Assembly (NCBI RefSeq): GCF_001905345.1
Contig: NZ_LFBV01000004.1
Coordinates: 496,001-560,000 of the forward strand
Length of the DNA: 64,000 nt
Reading direction: 5' to 3'
DNA from: Streptomyces uncialis
GTDB lineage: Bacteria; Actinomycetota; Actinomycetes; Streptomycetales; Streptomycetaceae
Under the pieces are notes generated by a model. The model had not been told where the DNA came from. It saw only the letters and a program-made list of their open reading frames with translations, and ran no database searches. Of this stretch, positions 35,250 to 43,679 are shown piece by piece; the stretch's first letter is position 1; every line of letters starts with the position of its first letter. The position numbers were made by a program, and so were the translations under genes.

Positions 35250-36440
35250 ATGACAAGAATCCGTCGCGGCGCAGTCGCCGCCCTGCTTCTGCTCGCCCTG
35301 CCGCTGACTCTCGCGGGCCCCGCCAGCGCGGCCCCGTCCGCCGGGGCCGCGCGCACCGCCCCCGTCCCCCCGCTGGAGCTGCCCGCGCCCACCGGGAAGC
35401 ACGCCGTGGGGACCAGTACCTTCCAGTTGAAGGACCGCAGCCGCACCGACCACTGGGTGCCGTCCTCCGGGGCGCGCAAGCTGCTCGTGTCCATGCACTA
35501 TCCGGCGCGCGAGGGCACCGGGAAGCCCGCCGCCAGGCCGTACATGAGCGCGGAGGAGTCCCGGCTGCTGCTGACCCGGACGGGGATGGGTCAGCTGATA
35601 CCCGCCGAGCACGCGGACAAGGTCGCCGCCACCCGTACCCACGCACGGGACCGGGCCGTCCCCGCGCGCGGGAAGCATCCGCTCGTGGTGCTGTCCCCCG
35701 GGTTCTCGCTGCCCAGGACGTCACTGACGCTGCTGGCCGAGGAACTGGCCAGCCGGGGCTACGTGGTGGCGTCCGTCGACCACCCCTACGAGTCCGAGGC
35801 CACCGCCTATCCGGGCCAGGGCGTCCTGCCCTGCACGTCCTGCCGGACGCTGGAGCAGGCGGGCGACATCCGGGCGTACGCCGCGGTGTCGGTCGGGCGG
35901 GCGAAGGACGTGTCCTTCCTGCTCGACCGGCTGACGGACAACCGGCCGCCCTGGCGGCACGCCCGGATGATCGACGACCGGCGGATCGGCATGGCCGGGC
36001 ACTCCATCGGCGGGAACAGCGCCGCGCAGACCATGGCGACCGACCCGCGGGTCCGGGCCGGGGTGAACATGGACGGCAGCTTCATCCAGGAGGTACCGGC
36101 GACGGGGATCGGGAACCGCCCCTTCATGCTCCTCGGTGAAGGACACGACCAGGCCAAGGACGAGTTCTGGAGCTGGCACTCCAACTGGCCCCGGCTGGAC
36201 GGCTGGAAGCGCTGGCTCACCGTCGACGGAAGCCACCATCTGAGCTTCGTCGACGGACCCGCGCTCGCCGACGGAATACCGGGCGCGCCGCGGAACCCCG
36301 CGCTCTCGGGCAAGCGTTCCGCCGAGATCACCCGGGGGTATGTGACGGCGTTCTTCGACCAGCATCTGCGGGGCATCGCACGGCCGGTGCTCGACGGACC
36401 CACCCCGGACAATCCCGAGGTCGTCTTCCACCAGCGCTGA
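35250..36440 (+). CDS. Secreted alpha/beta hydrolase (PAF-acetylhydrolase-like)
   Basis: The 396-residue product has a Sec signal peptide, RIRRGAVAALLLLALPLTLAGPASA, cleaved near A27. The hydrolase fold follows. KHPLVVLSPGFSLPRTSLTLLAEELASRGYVVASVDHPYES carries the oxyanion region. The nucleophile elbow is GMAGHSIGGNSA. The acid and histidine are probably in NMDGS and GSHHLSFVD. The layout resembles plasma PAF-acetylhydrolase-like lipases of Streptomyces. A 14-pair terminator follows. Confidence 0.9.
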   Translation: MTRIRRGAVAALLLLALPLTLAGPASAAPSAGAARTAPVPPLELPAPTGKHAVGTSTFQLKDRSRTDHWVPSSGARKLLVSMHYPAREGTGKPAARPYMSAEESRLLLTRTGMGQLIPAEHADKVAATRTHARDRAVPARGKHPLVVLSPGFSLPRTSLTLLAEELASRGYVVASVDHPYESEATAYPGQGVLPCTSCRTLEQAGDIRAYAAVSVGRAKDVSFLLDRLTDNRPPWRHARMIDDRRIGMAGHSIGGNSAAQTMATDPRVRAGVNMDGSFIQEVPATGIGNRPFMLLGEGHDQAKDEFWSWHSNWPRLDGWKRWLTVDGSHHLSFVDGPALADGIPGAPRNPALSGKRSAEITRGYVTAFFDQHLRGIARPVLDGPTPDNPEVVFHQR

Positions 36441-36448
36441 CCGGATGC

Positions 36449-36484
36449 CGCGCCGGGCCCGGGACACCGTCCGGGCCCGGCGCG
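36449..36484 (+). terminator. Strong terminator after the secreted hydrolase
   Basis: A perfect 14-pair stem, CGCGCCGGGCCCGG against CCGGGCCCGGCGCG, with an eight-base loop starts eight bases after the stop codon. Confidence 0.85.
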
Positions 36485-36549
36485 AACGCGCCACCGTGAG
36501 CTCCGTCGCGCCACCGTGTGCTCCGTCCGGCGCGGGGTACGCGCGGTCC

Positions 36550-36936
36550 ATGACACTCGCCCGAACGATGCCCGACAACGCCAACGGGTGGTGGGCGCTC
36601 CTCGCCGTCCTCGCCCTGTACGTGGTCGCCCGCTGGTTCCTCGCCTGGAACCAGGCACGCCGCGAAGGTGCCCCGAGCCCCCTGCGCGCCGCGTTCGACG
36701 AGGAGGAGCCCGACGAGGGCGGCGTCGCGACCGCGACGGCCTTCGGCGGCTTCCGCTCGTACCGGCAGTACTTCGCGTTCGTCGGCGGGGCCCTGGTCAT
36801 CGGGCTGGTGCTCGGGCTGACCGAAGGGCGTACCCAGCTGGTGATGATGTGCACCGTGGTCCCCGCGGTGGTGATCACGGTGGCGTACCTCGACTTCCGG
36901 CGCGCCCGCAGCGCACGCGCCCGCGCACGGGTCTGA
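36550..36936 (+). CDS. Small membrane protein, unknown function
   Basis: The 128-residue product has one N-terminal transmembrane segment (WWALLAVLALYVVARWFLAW), a charged loop, and two more hydrophobic segments near the C-terminus (YFAFVGGALVIGLVLGLTEG and LVMMCTVVPAVVITVAYL). A basic tail follows. No family is recognised. The ATG at 36550 is chosen as the most sensible; 36568 is another option. The longer upstream frame runs through the preceding terminator. Confidence 0.6.
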   Translation: MTLARTMPDNANGWWALLAVLALYVVARWFLAWNQARREGAPSPLRAAFDEEEPDEGGVATATAFGGFRSYRQYFAFVGGALVIGLVLGLTEGRTQLVMMCTVVPAVVITVAYLDFRRARSARARARV

Positions 36937-37136
36937 TCCGGCCACGCTCCCCGCGACGGCTCCCGCCCGGCCGCACCAAGGCTCACGAAGCCGCTCCCGC
37001 CCGCCCGGCCGATGCGCACCGCGACGTGAACGATCACGACGCGCGGACCCGTCCGACGACACCGAATCCCGCACCGCACCCGCACCCGCACTCACGCCGC
37101 CGCGACCACCGCATCCGGCTCGGTGCCAACCCCCGC
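36937..37136. other. Gap without a supported gene
   Basis: This stretch is proline/histidine-rich in all frames, with a short CACCCG repeat near 37076-37092. No promoter or RNA gene was recognised. Confidence 0.4.
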
Positions 37137-37379
37137 TCACACGAAGGTCATCCGCCTGCCCGCCGCGTGACGCCGCCGCGCGCGGGTGTGCGACCGGTGC
37201 GACCGGCGAGATCGGCCCGGTCGAACCCCGTCCCCGCCGCCGACCACCCCTGGACGACCGTGGACCGGGGAGCGAGCGGTCTTGTCGGAGGTCCGGAAGA
37301 GCCGGTCCTCCCACCACGCCATCATCGCCAGCAGTCCTCCCAGCAGCGGGAGCAGTGCCACTGCCACGGTGACGATCAC
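37137..37379 (-). CDS. Possible small membrane protein upstream of the gas-vesicle operon
   Basis: The 80-residue product starts with a hydrophobic segment, VIVTVAVALLPLLGGLLAMMAWWEDRLF, followed by a polar, Arg/His-rich tail. The GTG start at 37379 has GAAGGAG nine bases upstream. That spacing and the WWEDR boundary favour a real gene. No family is known to me. It is divergent from gvpO. Confidence 0.45.
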   Translation of the reverse strand: MIVTVAVALLPLLGGLLAMMAWWEDRLFRTSDKTARSPVHGRPGVVGGGDGVRPGRSRRSHRSHTRARRRHAAGRRMTFV

Positions 37380-37708
37380 ATCCGATCACTCCTTCACCTG
37401 AGCGGTGCGGGTCGGGTTCTGTGCGTCGGCGTCCGGGGTGCCGGTATCGGGCGTGCCGGTGCCCGAGCGTCAGCGTTCGGGTACCCGGAAGGGGCCCTCC
37501 CATGGCCACGGGACGACTGCGGGAGGACTGCGGGAGGACTGAGGGACGTCCACGGGAGGACCGCGGGACGGACCGCGGGACACGCCGACCGGTGCGGGCG
37601 CCGTACCGGTGCCGGTGAGCGTGGAAGGCCCGGACCCTGCTCCAACTCGCCTTGTGAGTACCTGGTTTGAAGCCGAGCACTTCGGTCATGCGCTACAGGG
37701 AGGAAGAC
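37380..37708. other. Upstream region of the gas-vesicle operon
   Basis: These 329 bases have no supported gene. They contain degenerate copies of GGGAGGAC(T/C)GCGGGA near 37515-37575 and short dyads such as GTGCCCGAGCG/CGTTCGGGTAC near 37449-37472. The gvpO promoter should lie here. Confidence 0.4.
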
Positions 37709-38017
37709 ATGACAAAGGAATCCGAGAACAGCAAGGACGCGGCCGGGGAAGGGCCGCCGATCAGGGCCGCCGGAGTGATCCGCGCGGCGATGGAACAACT
37801 GGCGGAGCTGCTGGCGCAGCCCACCGAGGCGGTCACCGCGTGCGAGCGGGACGCCGAAGGGACCTGGCGGGTGACCGTCGAGGTCCTCGAACTGCCGCGC
37901 ATCCCCGACACGATGAGCCTGCTGTCCTCGTACGAGGTGGAGCTGGACGGCCGTGGGGATCTGATCGCCTACCGGCGGACCCGGCGCTACGAGCGAGGCC
38001 GGGCGGACCGCCGCTGA
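37709..38017 (+). CDS. gvpO: Gas vesicle protein GvpO
   Basis: The 102-residue product ends in the conserved GvpO core. AAMEQLAELLAQPTEAVTACERDAEGTWRVTVEVLELPRIPDTMSLLSSYEVELDGRGDLIAYRRTRRYERGR is characteristic. GvpO is needed for gas-vesicle formation and may be regulatory. AGGGAGGAAG precedes ATG 37709; an upstream in-frame ATG at 37667 lacks a site. It heads the cluster, 49 bases before gvpA. Confidence 0.93.
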   Translation: MTKESENSKDAAGEGPPIRAAGVIRAAMEQLAELLAQPTEAVTACERDAEGTWRVTVEVLELPRIPDTMSLLSSYEVELDGRGDLIAYRRTRRYERGRADRR

Positions 38018-38066
38018 TCCATGGCTTCCCCGTACCCGTCCCCAAGACGAGAGGGAACCGGACTTC

Positions 38067-38498
38067 ATGACTGTAGTTCCTGCCCAGACCGCACCCGCTG
38101 CCTCCGGCGGCGGTTCCAGCGGCCTGTACGACGTCCTCGAACTGGTACTGGACCGAGGTCTGGTCATCGACGCGTTCGTACGGGTCTCGCTGGTCGGCAT
38201 CGAGATCCTCAAGATCGACATACGTGTCGTCGTGGCCAGTGTGGACACCTATCTGAGGTTCGCCGAGGCGTGCAACCGGCTCGACCTGGAAGCCGGACCG
38301 CGCAAGAACCCCGGCCTGCCCGAACTGGTCGGCGAGGCGACCGAGTCAGGTGCCAAGCAGAAGACGAAAGGAGCCCTGAGCGGCGCCGCGCAGTCGATCT
38401 CCGACGCGTTCCACGACGCCCGCGGCGACGGCTCCGAGGAGAAGAGCGAGAGCAAGCCGCGCAGGCGGTCCGCCTCCCGGAGCGAGGAGAAGGAATGA
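38067..38498 (+). CDS. gvpA: Gas vesicle structural protein GvpA/GvpJ-type
   Basis: The 143-residue product has the amphipathic shell-protein core. LYDVLELVLDRGLVIDAFVRVSLVGIEILKIDIRVVVASVDTYLRFAEACNRLDL lies at about 22-75. A C-terminal 65-residue tail is lysine/serine/arginine-rich, longer than classic GvpA and typical of Streptomyces. The core polymerises into the gas-permeable vesicle wall. Its stop overlaps gvpF as ATGA. Confidence 0.94.
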   Translation: MTVVPAQTAPAASGGGSSGLYDVLELVLDRGLVIDAFVRVSLVGIEILKIDIRVVVASVDTYLRFAEACNRLDLEAGPRKNPGLPELVGEATESGAKQKTKGALSGAAQSISDAFHDARGDGSEEKSESKPRRRSASRSEEKE

Positions 38499-39214
38499 GT
38501 ACCTATGTCTACGGCGTCACCCGCGCCGCGCAACCCCTTCCCTCCGGACTGGAGGGCATCGGCAAGCCCGCGCTGCCCGTCAGGACCGTACTCAGTGGCG
38601 CGCTGTGCGCCCTGGTCAGCGACGCGCCGGAGGAACTGAAGCCCAGGCGACGCGATCTGCTGGCCCATCAGAGGGTGGTCACCGGAGCCGCGGCCGACGG
38701 ACCGGTGCTGCCCTTCCGGTTCGGCGGGGTGTCCCCGGACGACGACACCGTCGCCGCCGTCCTCGACGAGCACCAGGCCCACTATCTGCGCCGCCTGGAA
38801 CTCCTGGAGGGCAAGGACGAGTTCAACGTCAAGGTCGACCACGACGAGGAGACCGTCCTGCGCGTGGTCCTCGAAAGCGACCCGGAGCTGCGGGCCCGGC
38901 ACCTCGCCAACCGCGCCGCCGGGGGCGGCGACCAGGCGGAGAAGCTGGCCTTCGGTGAACTGGTGGCGCGGGCGGTCGCGCAGCGTGAGGGTCAGGACGC
39001 CGCCTTCGTGGAACAGACACTGTCCCCCTGGGCCGCCGGAACACGTCAGGGGCCGCCGGGCAGCGGCCGGCTCGCCAATCTCTCGTTCCTGGTGGAGCGG
39101 GAACGCAGGGAGGAGTTCCTGGCCGCGGTGCACCGCCTCAGCGAGGAGCACGCGCACCTGCTGGTGCAGGTGGCGGGACCCCTGCCCGCGTACAGCTTCA
39201 CCGAGGAGGGATGA
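38495..39214 (+). CDS. gvpF: Gas vesicle protein GvpF/GvpL
   Basis: The 239-residue product opens STYVYGVTRAAQ and has FRFGGVSPDDDTVAAVLDEHQAHYLRRLELLEGKDEFNVKVDHDEE, ending in GPLPAYSFTEEG. These are the ferredoxin-like and helical parts of the GvpF/L family. Family members assist assembly and bind GvpA. It is coupled to gvpA by ATGA and lies four bases before gvpG. Confidence 0.94.
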   Translation: MSTYVYGVTRAAQPLPSGLEGIGKPALPVRTVLSGALCALVSDAPEELKPRRRDLLAHQRVVTGAAADGPVLPFRFGGVSPDDDTVAAVLDEHQAHYLRRLELLEGKDEFNVKVDHDEETVLRVVLESDPELRARHLANRAAGGGDQAEKLAFGELVARAVAQREGQDAAFVEQTLSPWAAGTRQGPPGSGRLANLSFLVERERREEFLAAVHRLSEEHAHLLVQVAGPLPAYSFTEEG

Positions 39215-39218
39215 GCCG

Positions 39219-39452
39219 ATGGGGCTGCTCAGCGAGGTGCTTCTGCTGCCCGCCGCGCCGGTCCGCGGCACGGCGTGGGTGCTGCGGCAGGTCGTGACGG
39301 AGGCGGAACGGCAGTACTACGACCCGGCCACGGTCCAGCGTGAACTGGCGCACCTCGTCGCCGCGTACGAGGCGGGCGAGATGACCGAGGACGAGTTCGA
39401 GGCGCGCGAGGACGAGCTGCTGGACCGGCTGGCCGCCGGGAGCGGACCGTGA
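39219..39452 (+). CDS. gvpG: Gas vesicle protein GvpG
   Basis: The 77-residue product begins MGLLSEVLLLPAAPVRGTAWVLRQVVTEAERQYYDPATVQRELAHLVAAYEAGEMTEDEFEAREDELLDRL, the standard GvpG pattern of short amphipathic helices. Family members are minor assembly proteins. GAGGAGG precedes the ATG. Its stop overlaps a GTG-started 49-codon frame. Confidence 0.92.
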   Translation: MGLLSEVLLLPAAPVRGTAWVLRQVVTEAERQYYDPATVQRELAHLVAAYEAGEMTEDEFEAREDELLDRLAAGSGP

Positions 39453-39598
39453 CCGGCGGACCGGAGGGCGCGCCCCCGCCCCGGACCGGCACCGGCCAGG
39501 GGACGCCGGAGAGACCGGGCGCGCCGGACACCCCGGCCGTCCTGGGCACCGCCCAGGACGGTCCCCCGCACCCGGACGGAGACACCCCACGGCCATGA
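39449..39598 (+). CDS. Possible 49-residue coupled small protein between gvpG and gvpJ
   Basis: A GTG at 39449 overlaps the gvpG stop as GTGA. The frame ends with a TGA at 39596-39598 that overlaps the gvpJ start as ATGA. The product is Pro/Gly/Thr-rich (PEGAPPPRTGTGQGTPERPGAPDTPAV) with no domain. The exact overlaps at both ends match the style of the operon, so it could be translated as a coupling peptide. It could equally be chance. Confidence 0.35.
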   Translation: MTGGPEGAPPPRTGTGQGTPERPGAPDTPAVLGTAQDGPPHPDGDTPRP

Positions 39599-39909
39599 CG
39601 ACGCCCTCGAACCTGCCCCGCCCCTTCGACGACCACTCGGGTGCCAACCTCGCGGACATCCTCGAACGCGTCCTCGACAAAGGCGTCGTCATCGCCGGGG
39701 ACATCCGTATCAACCTCCTCGACATCGAACTCCTCACGATCAAGCTGCGCCTGGTGGTCGCCTCCGTCGAACGGGCCAAGGAGATGGGCATCGACTGGTG
39801 GGAGCAGGACCCCGCGCTCTCGTCCCGCGCCCGGCAGGGCGAACTGGACCGCGAGAACGAGGACCTGCGCCGACGCGTGGCCGAACTGGAAGCCGAGGCC
39901 CGGCCATGA
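39595..39909 (+). CDS. gvpJ: Gas vesicle protein GvpJ (GvpA-related)
   Basis: The 104-residue product has the GvpA-like core. NLADILERVLDKGVVIAGDIRINLLDIELLTIKLRLVVASVERAKEMGIDWW is followed by a charged coiled-coil tail (RENEDLRRRVAELEAEA). GvpJ is a minor shell protein, thought to form tips or nuclei. The start and stop both overlap neighbours as ATGA. Confidence 0.9.
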   Translation: MTTPSNLPRPFDDHSGANLADILERVLDKGVVIAGDIRINLLDIELLTIKLRLVVASVERAKEMGIDWWEQDPALSSRARQGELDRENEDLRRRVAELEAEARP

Positions 39910-40799
39910 GCCACGAGAACCTGCTGTACGTGTACGCCGTCGTCCCGTCGGACGCCGCGGCCCTGGAGCCCCTGGGCTCCCCGCCGCTCACCGACGGGGT
40001 CGTGGACGGGCTCCGGCTCGTCGGGCACCAGGGGCTCACGGCTGTCGTCCGGCCGGTCGACAGCCGTGAGTTCGACGAGGCGCCGCTGCGCGCACACCTG
40101 GAGGACCTGGACTGGGTCGCCGCGGTGGCGGGCGAGCACCACACGGTCGTGGAGGCGGTCGGACACCGCACCACGACGGTTCCGCTGCGGCTGGCCACCG
40201 TCTGCCGCGGTGAGGCCGGGGTACGGCGACTGCTGGACAACGGACGCCATCGGCTCCACGAAGCACTCGAACGGGTCGCCGGACACGAGGAATGGGGCGT
40301 CAAGCTGTACGCCGACCCCGTGTCGCCGCCGCCCGCACCGGGTCCGTCCGCCTCACCCCCGCCCGCACCGGACCGGACCGCCTCCACCGGACGTGACTTC
40401 CTGCGCCGCAGACTGGAGAGCCGCAAGGCCCGGGAGGGCGACGCGATCCGGGCCTCCGGCAGCGCCGACGGCCTGCACACCCTGCTGTCCGCCCACGCCA
40501 CCGGCGCGGTGCTCCACCCGCCCCAACAGGCACGGCTCTCGCACGCCCCCGGCCGCAATGTGCTCAACGCCGCCTACCTCGTGCCCGTCGGCCGGCGCCG
40601 TACGTTCCTGGACGCCGTGCCGGACCGCGACACGCCCTTCGAGGGGCTGCGCGTGGTGGTGACGGGGCCCTGGGTGCCGTACTCGTTCACCCAGGGCGGC
40701 CCCGAACCGGCCCAGGGTGACCCCGGGGCCACCCGGACCGGCCCCGAGGTCACCCAGGGCGACCCCGAGGTCGCCCCCGGCCCCGGTGCGTCCCGGTGA
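39906..40799 (+). CDS. gvpL: Gas vesicle protein GvpL/GvpF (second copy)
   Basis: The 297-residue product begins NLLYVYAVVPSDA and has the GvpF/L pattern HTVVEAVGHRTTTVPLRLATVCRGEAGVRRLLDNGRHRLHEALERVAGHEEWGVKLYAD. The family end is VVTGPWVPYSFTQGG. It carries two insertions rich in Pro/Ser near residue 140 and a repetitive GDPG-type tail. Its stop overlaps gvpS as GTGA. Confidence 0.92.
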   Translation: MSHENLLYVYAVVPSDAAALEPLGSPPLTDGVVDGLRLVGHQGLTAVVRPVDSREFDEAPLRAHLEDLDWVAAVAGEHHTVVEAVGHRTTTVPLRLATVCRGEAGVRRLLDNGRHRLHEALERVAGHEEWGVKLYADPVSPPPAPGPSASPPPAPDRTASTGRDFLRRRLESRKAREGDAIRASGSADGLHTLLSAHATGAVLHPPQQARLSHAPGRNVLNAAYLVPVGRRRTFLDAVPDRDTPFEGLRVVVTGPWVPYSFTQGGPEPAQGDPGATRTGPEVTQGDPEVAPGPGASR

Positions 40800-40981
40800 A
40801 CGGGCGCCCGGAGACGGCCCTGGTCGACCTGCTGGACCGGCTGCTGGCGGGCGGGGTCGTCCTCGCCGGGGACATCACCCTGGGGATCGCCGACATCGAC
40901 CTCGTCCGCGTCGACCTCAAGGCGCTGATCAGCTCGATCGACGACACCGTGCCGTCCCCGTGGGAGCAGGTGACACGATGA
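40796..40981 (+). CDS. gvpS: Gas vesicle protein GvpS (short GvpA-like)
   Basis: The 61-residue product is a bare GvpA-like core, LVDLLDRLLAGGVVLAGDITLGIADIDLVRVDLKALISSIDD. GvpS/M-type proteins are minor shell components. The GTG start overlaps gvpL; its end overlaps gvpK by ATGA. Confidence 0.88.
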   Translation: MNGRPETALVDLLDRLLAGGVVLAGDITLGIADIDLVRVDLKALISSIDDTVPSPWEQVTR

Positions 40982-41247
40982 CCCGGACCCGGGTGGAACT
41001 CGAACCGGACACCGTGGAACGGGACCTGGCGCGGCTGGTCCTGACCGTCATCGAGCTGCTGCGCGAGCTGATGGAACGCCAGGCGCTGCGCAGGGTCGAG
41101 TCCGGTGATCTCACGGAGGAGCAGGAGGAGCGGCTGGGGACGACCCTCATGCTCCTGGAGGACCGGATGGGAGTGCTCCGGGACCGATTCGGACTGGAGC
41201 CGGAGGACCTCAACATCGACCTCGGACCGCTGGGCAAGCTGCTGTGA
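40978..41247 (+). CDS. gvpK: Gas vesicle protein GvpK
   Basis: The 89-residue product matches GvpK. VERDLARLVLTVIELLRELMERQALRRVESGDLTEEQEERLGTTLMLLEDRMGVLRDRFGLEPEDLNIDLGPLGKLL is typical. It is an accessory assembly protein. It closes the O-A-F-G-J-L-S-K order. Confidence 0.94.
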   Translation: MTRTRVELEPDTVERDLARLVLTVIELLRELMERQALRRVESGDLTEEQEERLGTTLMLLEDRMGVLRDRFGLEPEDLNIDLGPLGKLL

Positions 41248-41285
41248 GCGGGTTTGGCCGACGGATTTGAGGTCAGGCGAATGAC

Positions 41286-41633
41286 ATGACTGCTTCACAG
41301 AAGTCCAGCGAGAACAACACCCGCAACGGATCGACGCGTACCGCCACCAAGAGTGCCGCGAGCGCCGCGTCGGACACCACGGAGAAGGCCACCGGAGCCC
41401 TCACGGCGCTGCCGGCCCCGATCGCGGAGAAGGCGTACGCCGCGACCCGGGCCGTGGGCGGCACGGTCGGCCCCGGTGGCAGGCTGTGGACCGTCCTCGG
41501 TGCCCGCAAGGCGGTCACCAGCGGTGCCTCGGTGGCCTCCGCCGCGGCGCTCACCGGGGCCTACCTCCTGGGCCGCCGGTCGGAGCGCCGCCGCCTCGGC
41601 CCGCTCTCCCGCCTCATCGCCGGACGGCTCTGA
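41286..41633 (+). CDS. Small protein downstream of gvpK, unknown function
   Basis: The 115-residue product has a polar Ser/Thr/Lys-rich N-terminus. A C-terminal hydrophobic, alanine/glycine-rich stretch (AVTSGASVASAAALTGAYLLGRR) could insert in a membrane or vesicle surface. It follows gvpK by 38 bases and is probably cotranscribed. It is not one of the standard gvp families I recognise. Confidence 0.6.
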   Translation: MTASQKSSENNTRNGSTRTATKSAASAASDTTEKATGALTALPAPIAEKAYAATRAVGGTVGPGGRLWTVLGARKAVTSGASVASAAALTGAYLLGRRSERRRLGPLSRLIAGRL

Positions 41634-41849
41634 CCCGCCTTCCTCCTGCCGACGGCATCCCCCGGGCCGGGCAGCGGACACACAGTGCCGCCGCCCGGCG
41701 TTCGGGTGCCGATTCCGCCCTCCTGTTCGTGGGGGTGATCGCCTTCGCGCGCGCCCCGGCTGTGCCGTTCGCACGGCTGCGCGGGATCGAGCCGCCCGCG
41801 GTACACGCTCCCGGCGGCCGCGAGTGCGGCTGATCGACAGTCGCGGGCC

Positions 41850-42199
41850 GGAGAGTGGATCACGGTTCCGTGGACACACCGGCACCTGGTCTCCGCGCCG
41901 TTCGCGGACTTCACCTGGCGCCGGGCCCGGGACCTGCTCGCGATGCGGGGGCAGGACGACACAAACCAAGCCGCCGTGGCCGCCGCAGTCGACCAGTTGC
42001 CGACGCGGGCGGAAACCGGGCCGGACCGCCGTATCGCGGCGCGCACCCGCGCTGCCCTGGAGCCCGCCCGGTCCGTCCTGCGCTGCCGCAGGCACCAGCG
42101 TTGGAAGACGCCGAGGAGGAGGCCACCGTCCCGGAGCAGACGTCGAACGTCATTCCTTTCGGCGTATTCGACGCCTTCACCGACGGGAGCCGCCTGTGA
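41850..42199 (+). pseudogene. Frameshifted gene fragment at the start of the accessory island
   Basis: Two overlapping frames read as one broken protein. The first gives WITVPWTHRHLVSAPFADFTWRRARDLLAMRGQDD through RIAARTRAALEPARSVLR. The second picks up ALEDAEEEATVPEQTSNVIPFGVFDAFTDGSRL before a stop. The shift lies at about 42080-42110. No start codon is seen. Family unknown. The remaining bases from 41634 contain no gene. Confidence 0.4.
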
Positions 42200-42640
42200 G
42201 CGAGGCTCCGCCACAAGACATCGCCAACCCGCGGATGTCACTGTCCACGAAGGAAGGCTGGCGAGCGTTCGTCGCTACCCTGGGCGGCTGCGTGTTCCTG
42301 ACCGAGCGGCACTCGCCGGCATCATGTACGTGCTGCGGACGGGTGTCGCGTGGCGTGACGTCCCCGCCGAGACCGTGGGCTGCTCCGGGGTGACGGCCTG
42401 GCGCCGGCTGCGGGACTGGACCGAGGCCGACGTGTGGCCGCGCCTGCATACCGCCCTGCTGGCCGATCTTCGCCGTGCCGGTCTGCTGGACCTGGACGAC
42501 TGCTCCGTGGACAGGTCGCACGTCCGGGCCCTCAAAGGGGGGATCACGTCGGCCCCTCGCCCGTCGACCGCGCCCGCCAGCCGAGGTCCTGCTGTCGGCA
42601 GCGGAGCCGGACCACTGTGCCACCCAACTGCGTAGCCAGC
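42197..42640 (+). pseudogene. IS5-family transposase remnant, frameshifted
   Basis: The first frame starts at a GTG and gives SLSTKEGWRAFVATLGG. After a shift near 42300 a second frame gives MYVLRTGVAWRDVPAETVGCSGVTAWRRLRDWTEADVWPRLHTALLADLRRAGLLDLDDCSVDRSHVRALKGG. This is the N-terminal half of an IS5-like (DDE) transposase; the first catalytic Asp should be near DDCSVD. The C-terminal half is missing. It is inactive. Confidence 0.75.
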
Positions 42641-42847
42641 GTTTTTGTCTTAACCTGCTGTGATACCGACGGCGGACGTTCCGGCCGGCGCCACGGAGTG
42701 CCGTCCGAACTCATCGACGTTCACGCCTGCTGCTTGGCGTCCACGCCTCCCGAACTGCCCGAGAAAGGCTGCTCTTCATCATCGACCGATCCACCTGGTC
42801 ATAAAGCGTGTTGCAGAAGCCTTTGTTCCGGGCCTTTCTTCTGTATG

Positions 42848-43000
42848 CGTGGGGTGCTGAGGGCTGAGCCGTTGTGGGTGGAGACGTTCACGAGTCTGCG
42901 GATGCGGCAGTTCGACCGGCTGCTGAAAGTTGTCCGTGAACGGGGCGGGAACGGGCCCGGTGGCGGGAGGCCGTGGTGCCTGCCGCGGCCCGACGGCCGG
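42848..43000 (+). pseudogene. N-terminal fragment of a second IS5-like transposase
   Basis: About 50 codons read MRGVLRAEPLWVETFTSLRMRQFDRLLKVVRERGGNGPGGGRPWCLPRPD. This is the usual start of IS5/IS1647-type transposases before their HTH_Tnp_4 domain. It then runs into an oxidoreductase fragment in another frame. Bases 42650-42847 before it have no gene. Confidence 0.65.
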
Positions 43001-43017
43001 TGCTGCCGAGAACGCGC

Positions 43018-43658
43018 TGATGCCGGCCTGGGCACGTATCCCCGACGGCGTGACCGTCGAGCAGGCCGCCGCGCTGCCGATGGCGGCCGAGACGGCGTGG
43101 CGCGCGCTCGACGGCCTCGGCGTCCAGCCGGGTGAGCTGCTGCTCGTCCACGGCGCGGGCACCACCGTGGGTGAGGCGGCGGTGCGCTTCGCGCTGCACC
43201 GGGGTATCCGGGTGACAGCCACCGCCGGGCAGACCCGGGCAGCGGCTCTGGAAGAGATCGGCGCCCAGGTGACCGCCTACGGCGAGGGCATGGCCGAACG
43301 CGTCAGAGCACTGTCCGGAGACCGCATCGATCGTGCCCTCGACGCGGCGCCGACCGGCGGCCGGATCGACCGCGCCGACCAGCCCAGCCCGGCCGGCGGT
43401 TCACTGCCGACGCTGATCGAGCTGACCGGGGACCCCGACCGTTTCCTCACCGTCTCGGACTTCGCCGCCGCGGCCGAGCTGGGCGTCCGGACCACCACCG
43501 AGATCCGCTACGAGCAGATGGACGAGTTCGCCCGGCTCGCCGGCGAAGGCATCCTGGTCGTACCGGTCGCACGTACCTACACGCTCGACCGGATCCAGGA
43601 AGCGGCCGAGCTCAGCCGGTCCCGCCGACCTGGCGGCAAGCTCATGCTCGTCCTGTGA
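43018..43658 (+). pseudogene. C-terminal remnant of an NADPH:quinone oxidoreductase
   Basis: The frame encodes the last two thirds of a zinc-type alcohol-dehydrogenase-like protein. AWARIPDGVTVEQAAALPMAAETAWRALDGLGVQPGELLLVHGAGTTVGEAAVRFALHRGIRVTATA and the end EAAELSRSRRPGGKLMLVL are typical. The N-terminal GroES-like part is missing, cut off at the transposase fragment. A start codon at 42930 is available but would give a non-homologous leader. Confidence 0.7.
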
Positions 43659-43679
43659 TCACCCCGTCGGCCTGGCGAA

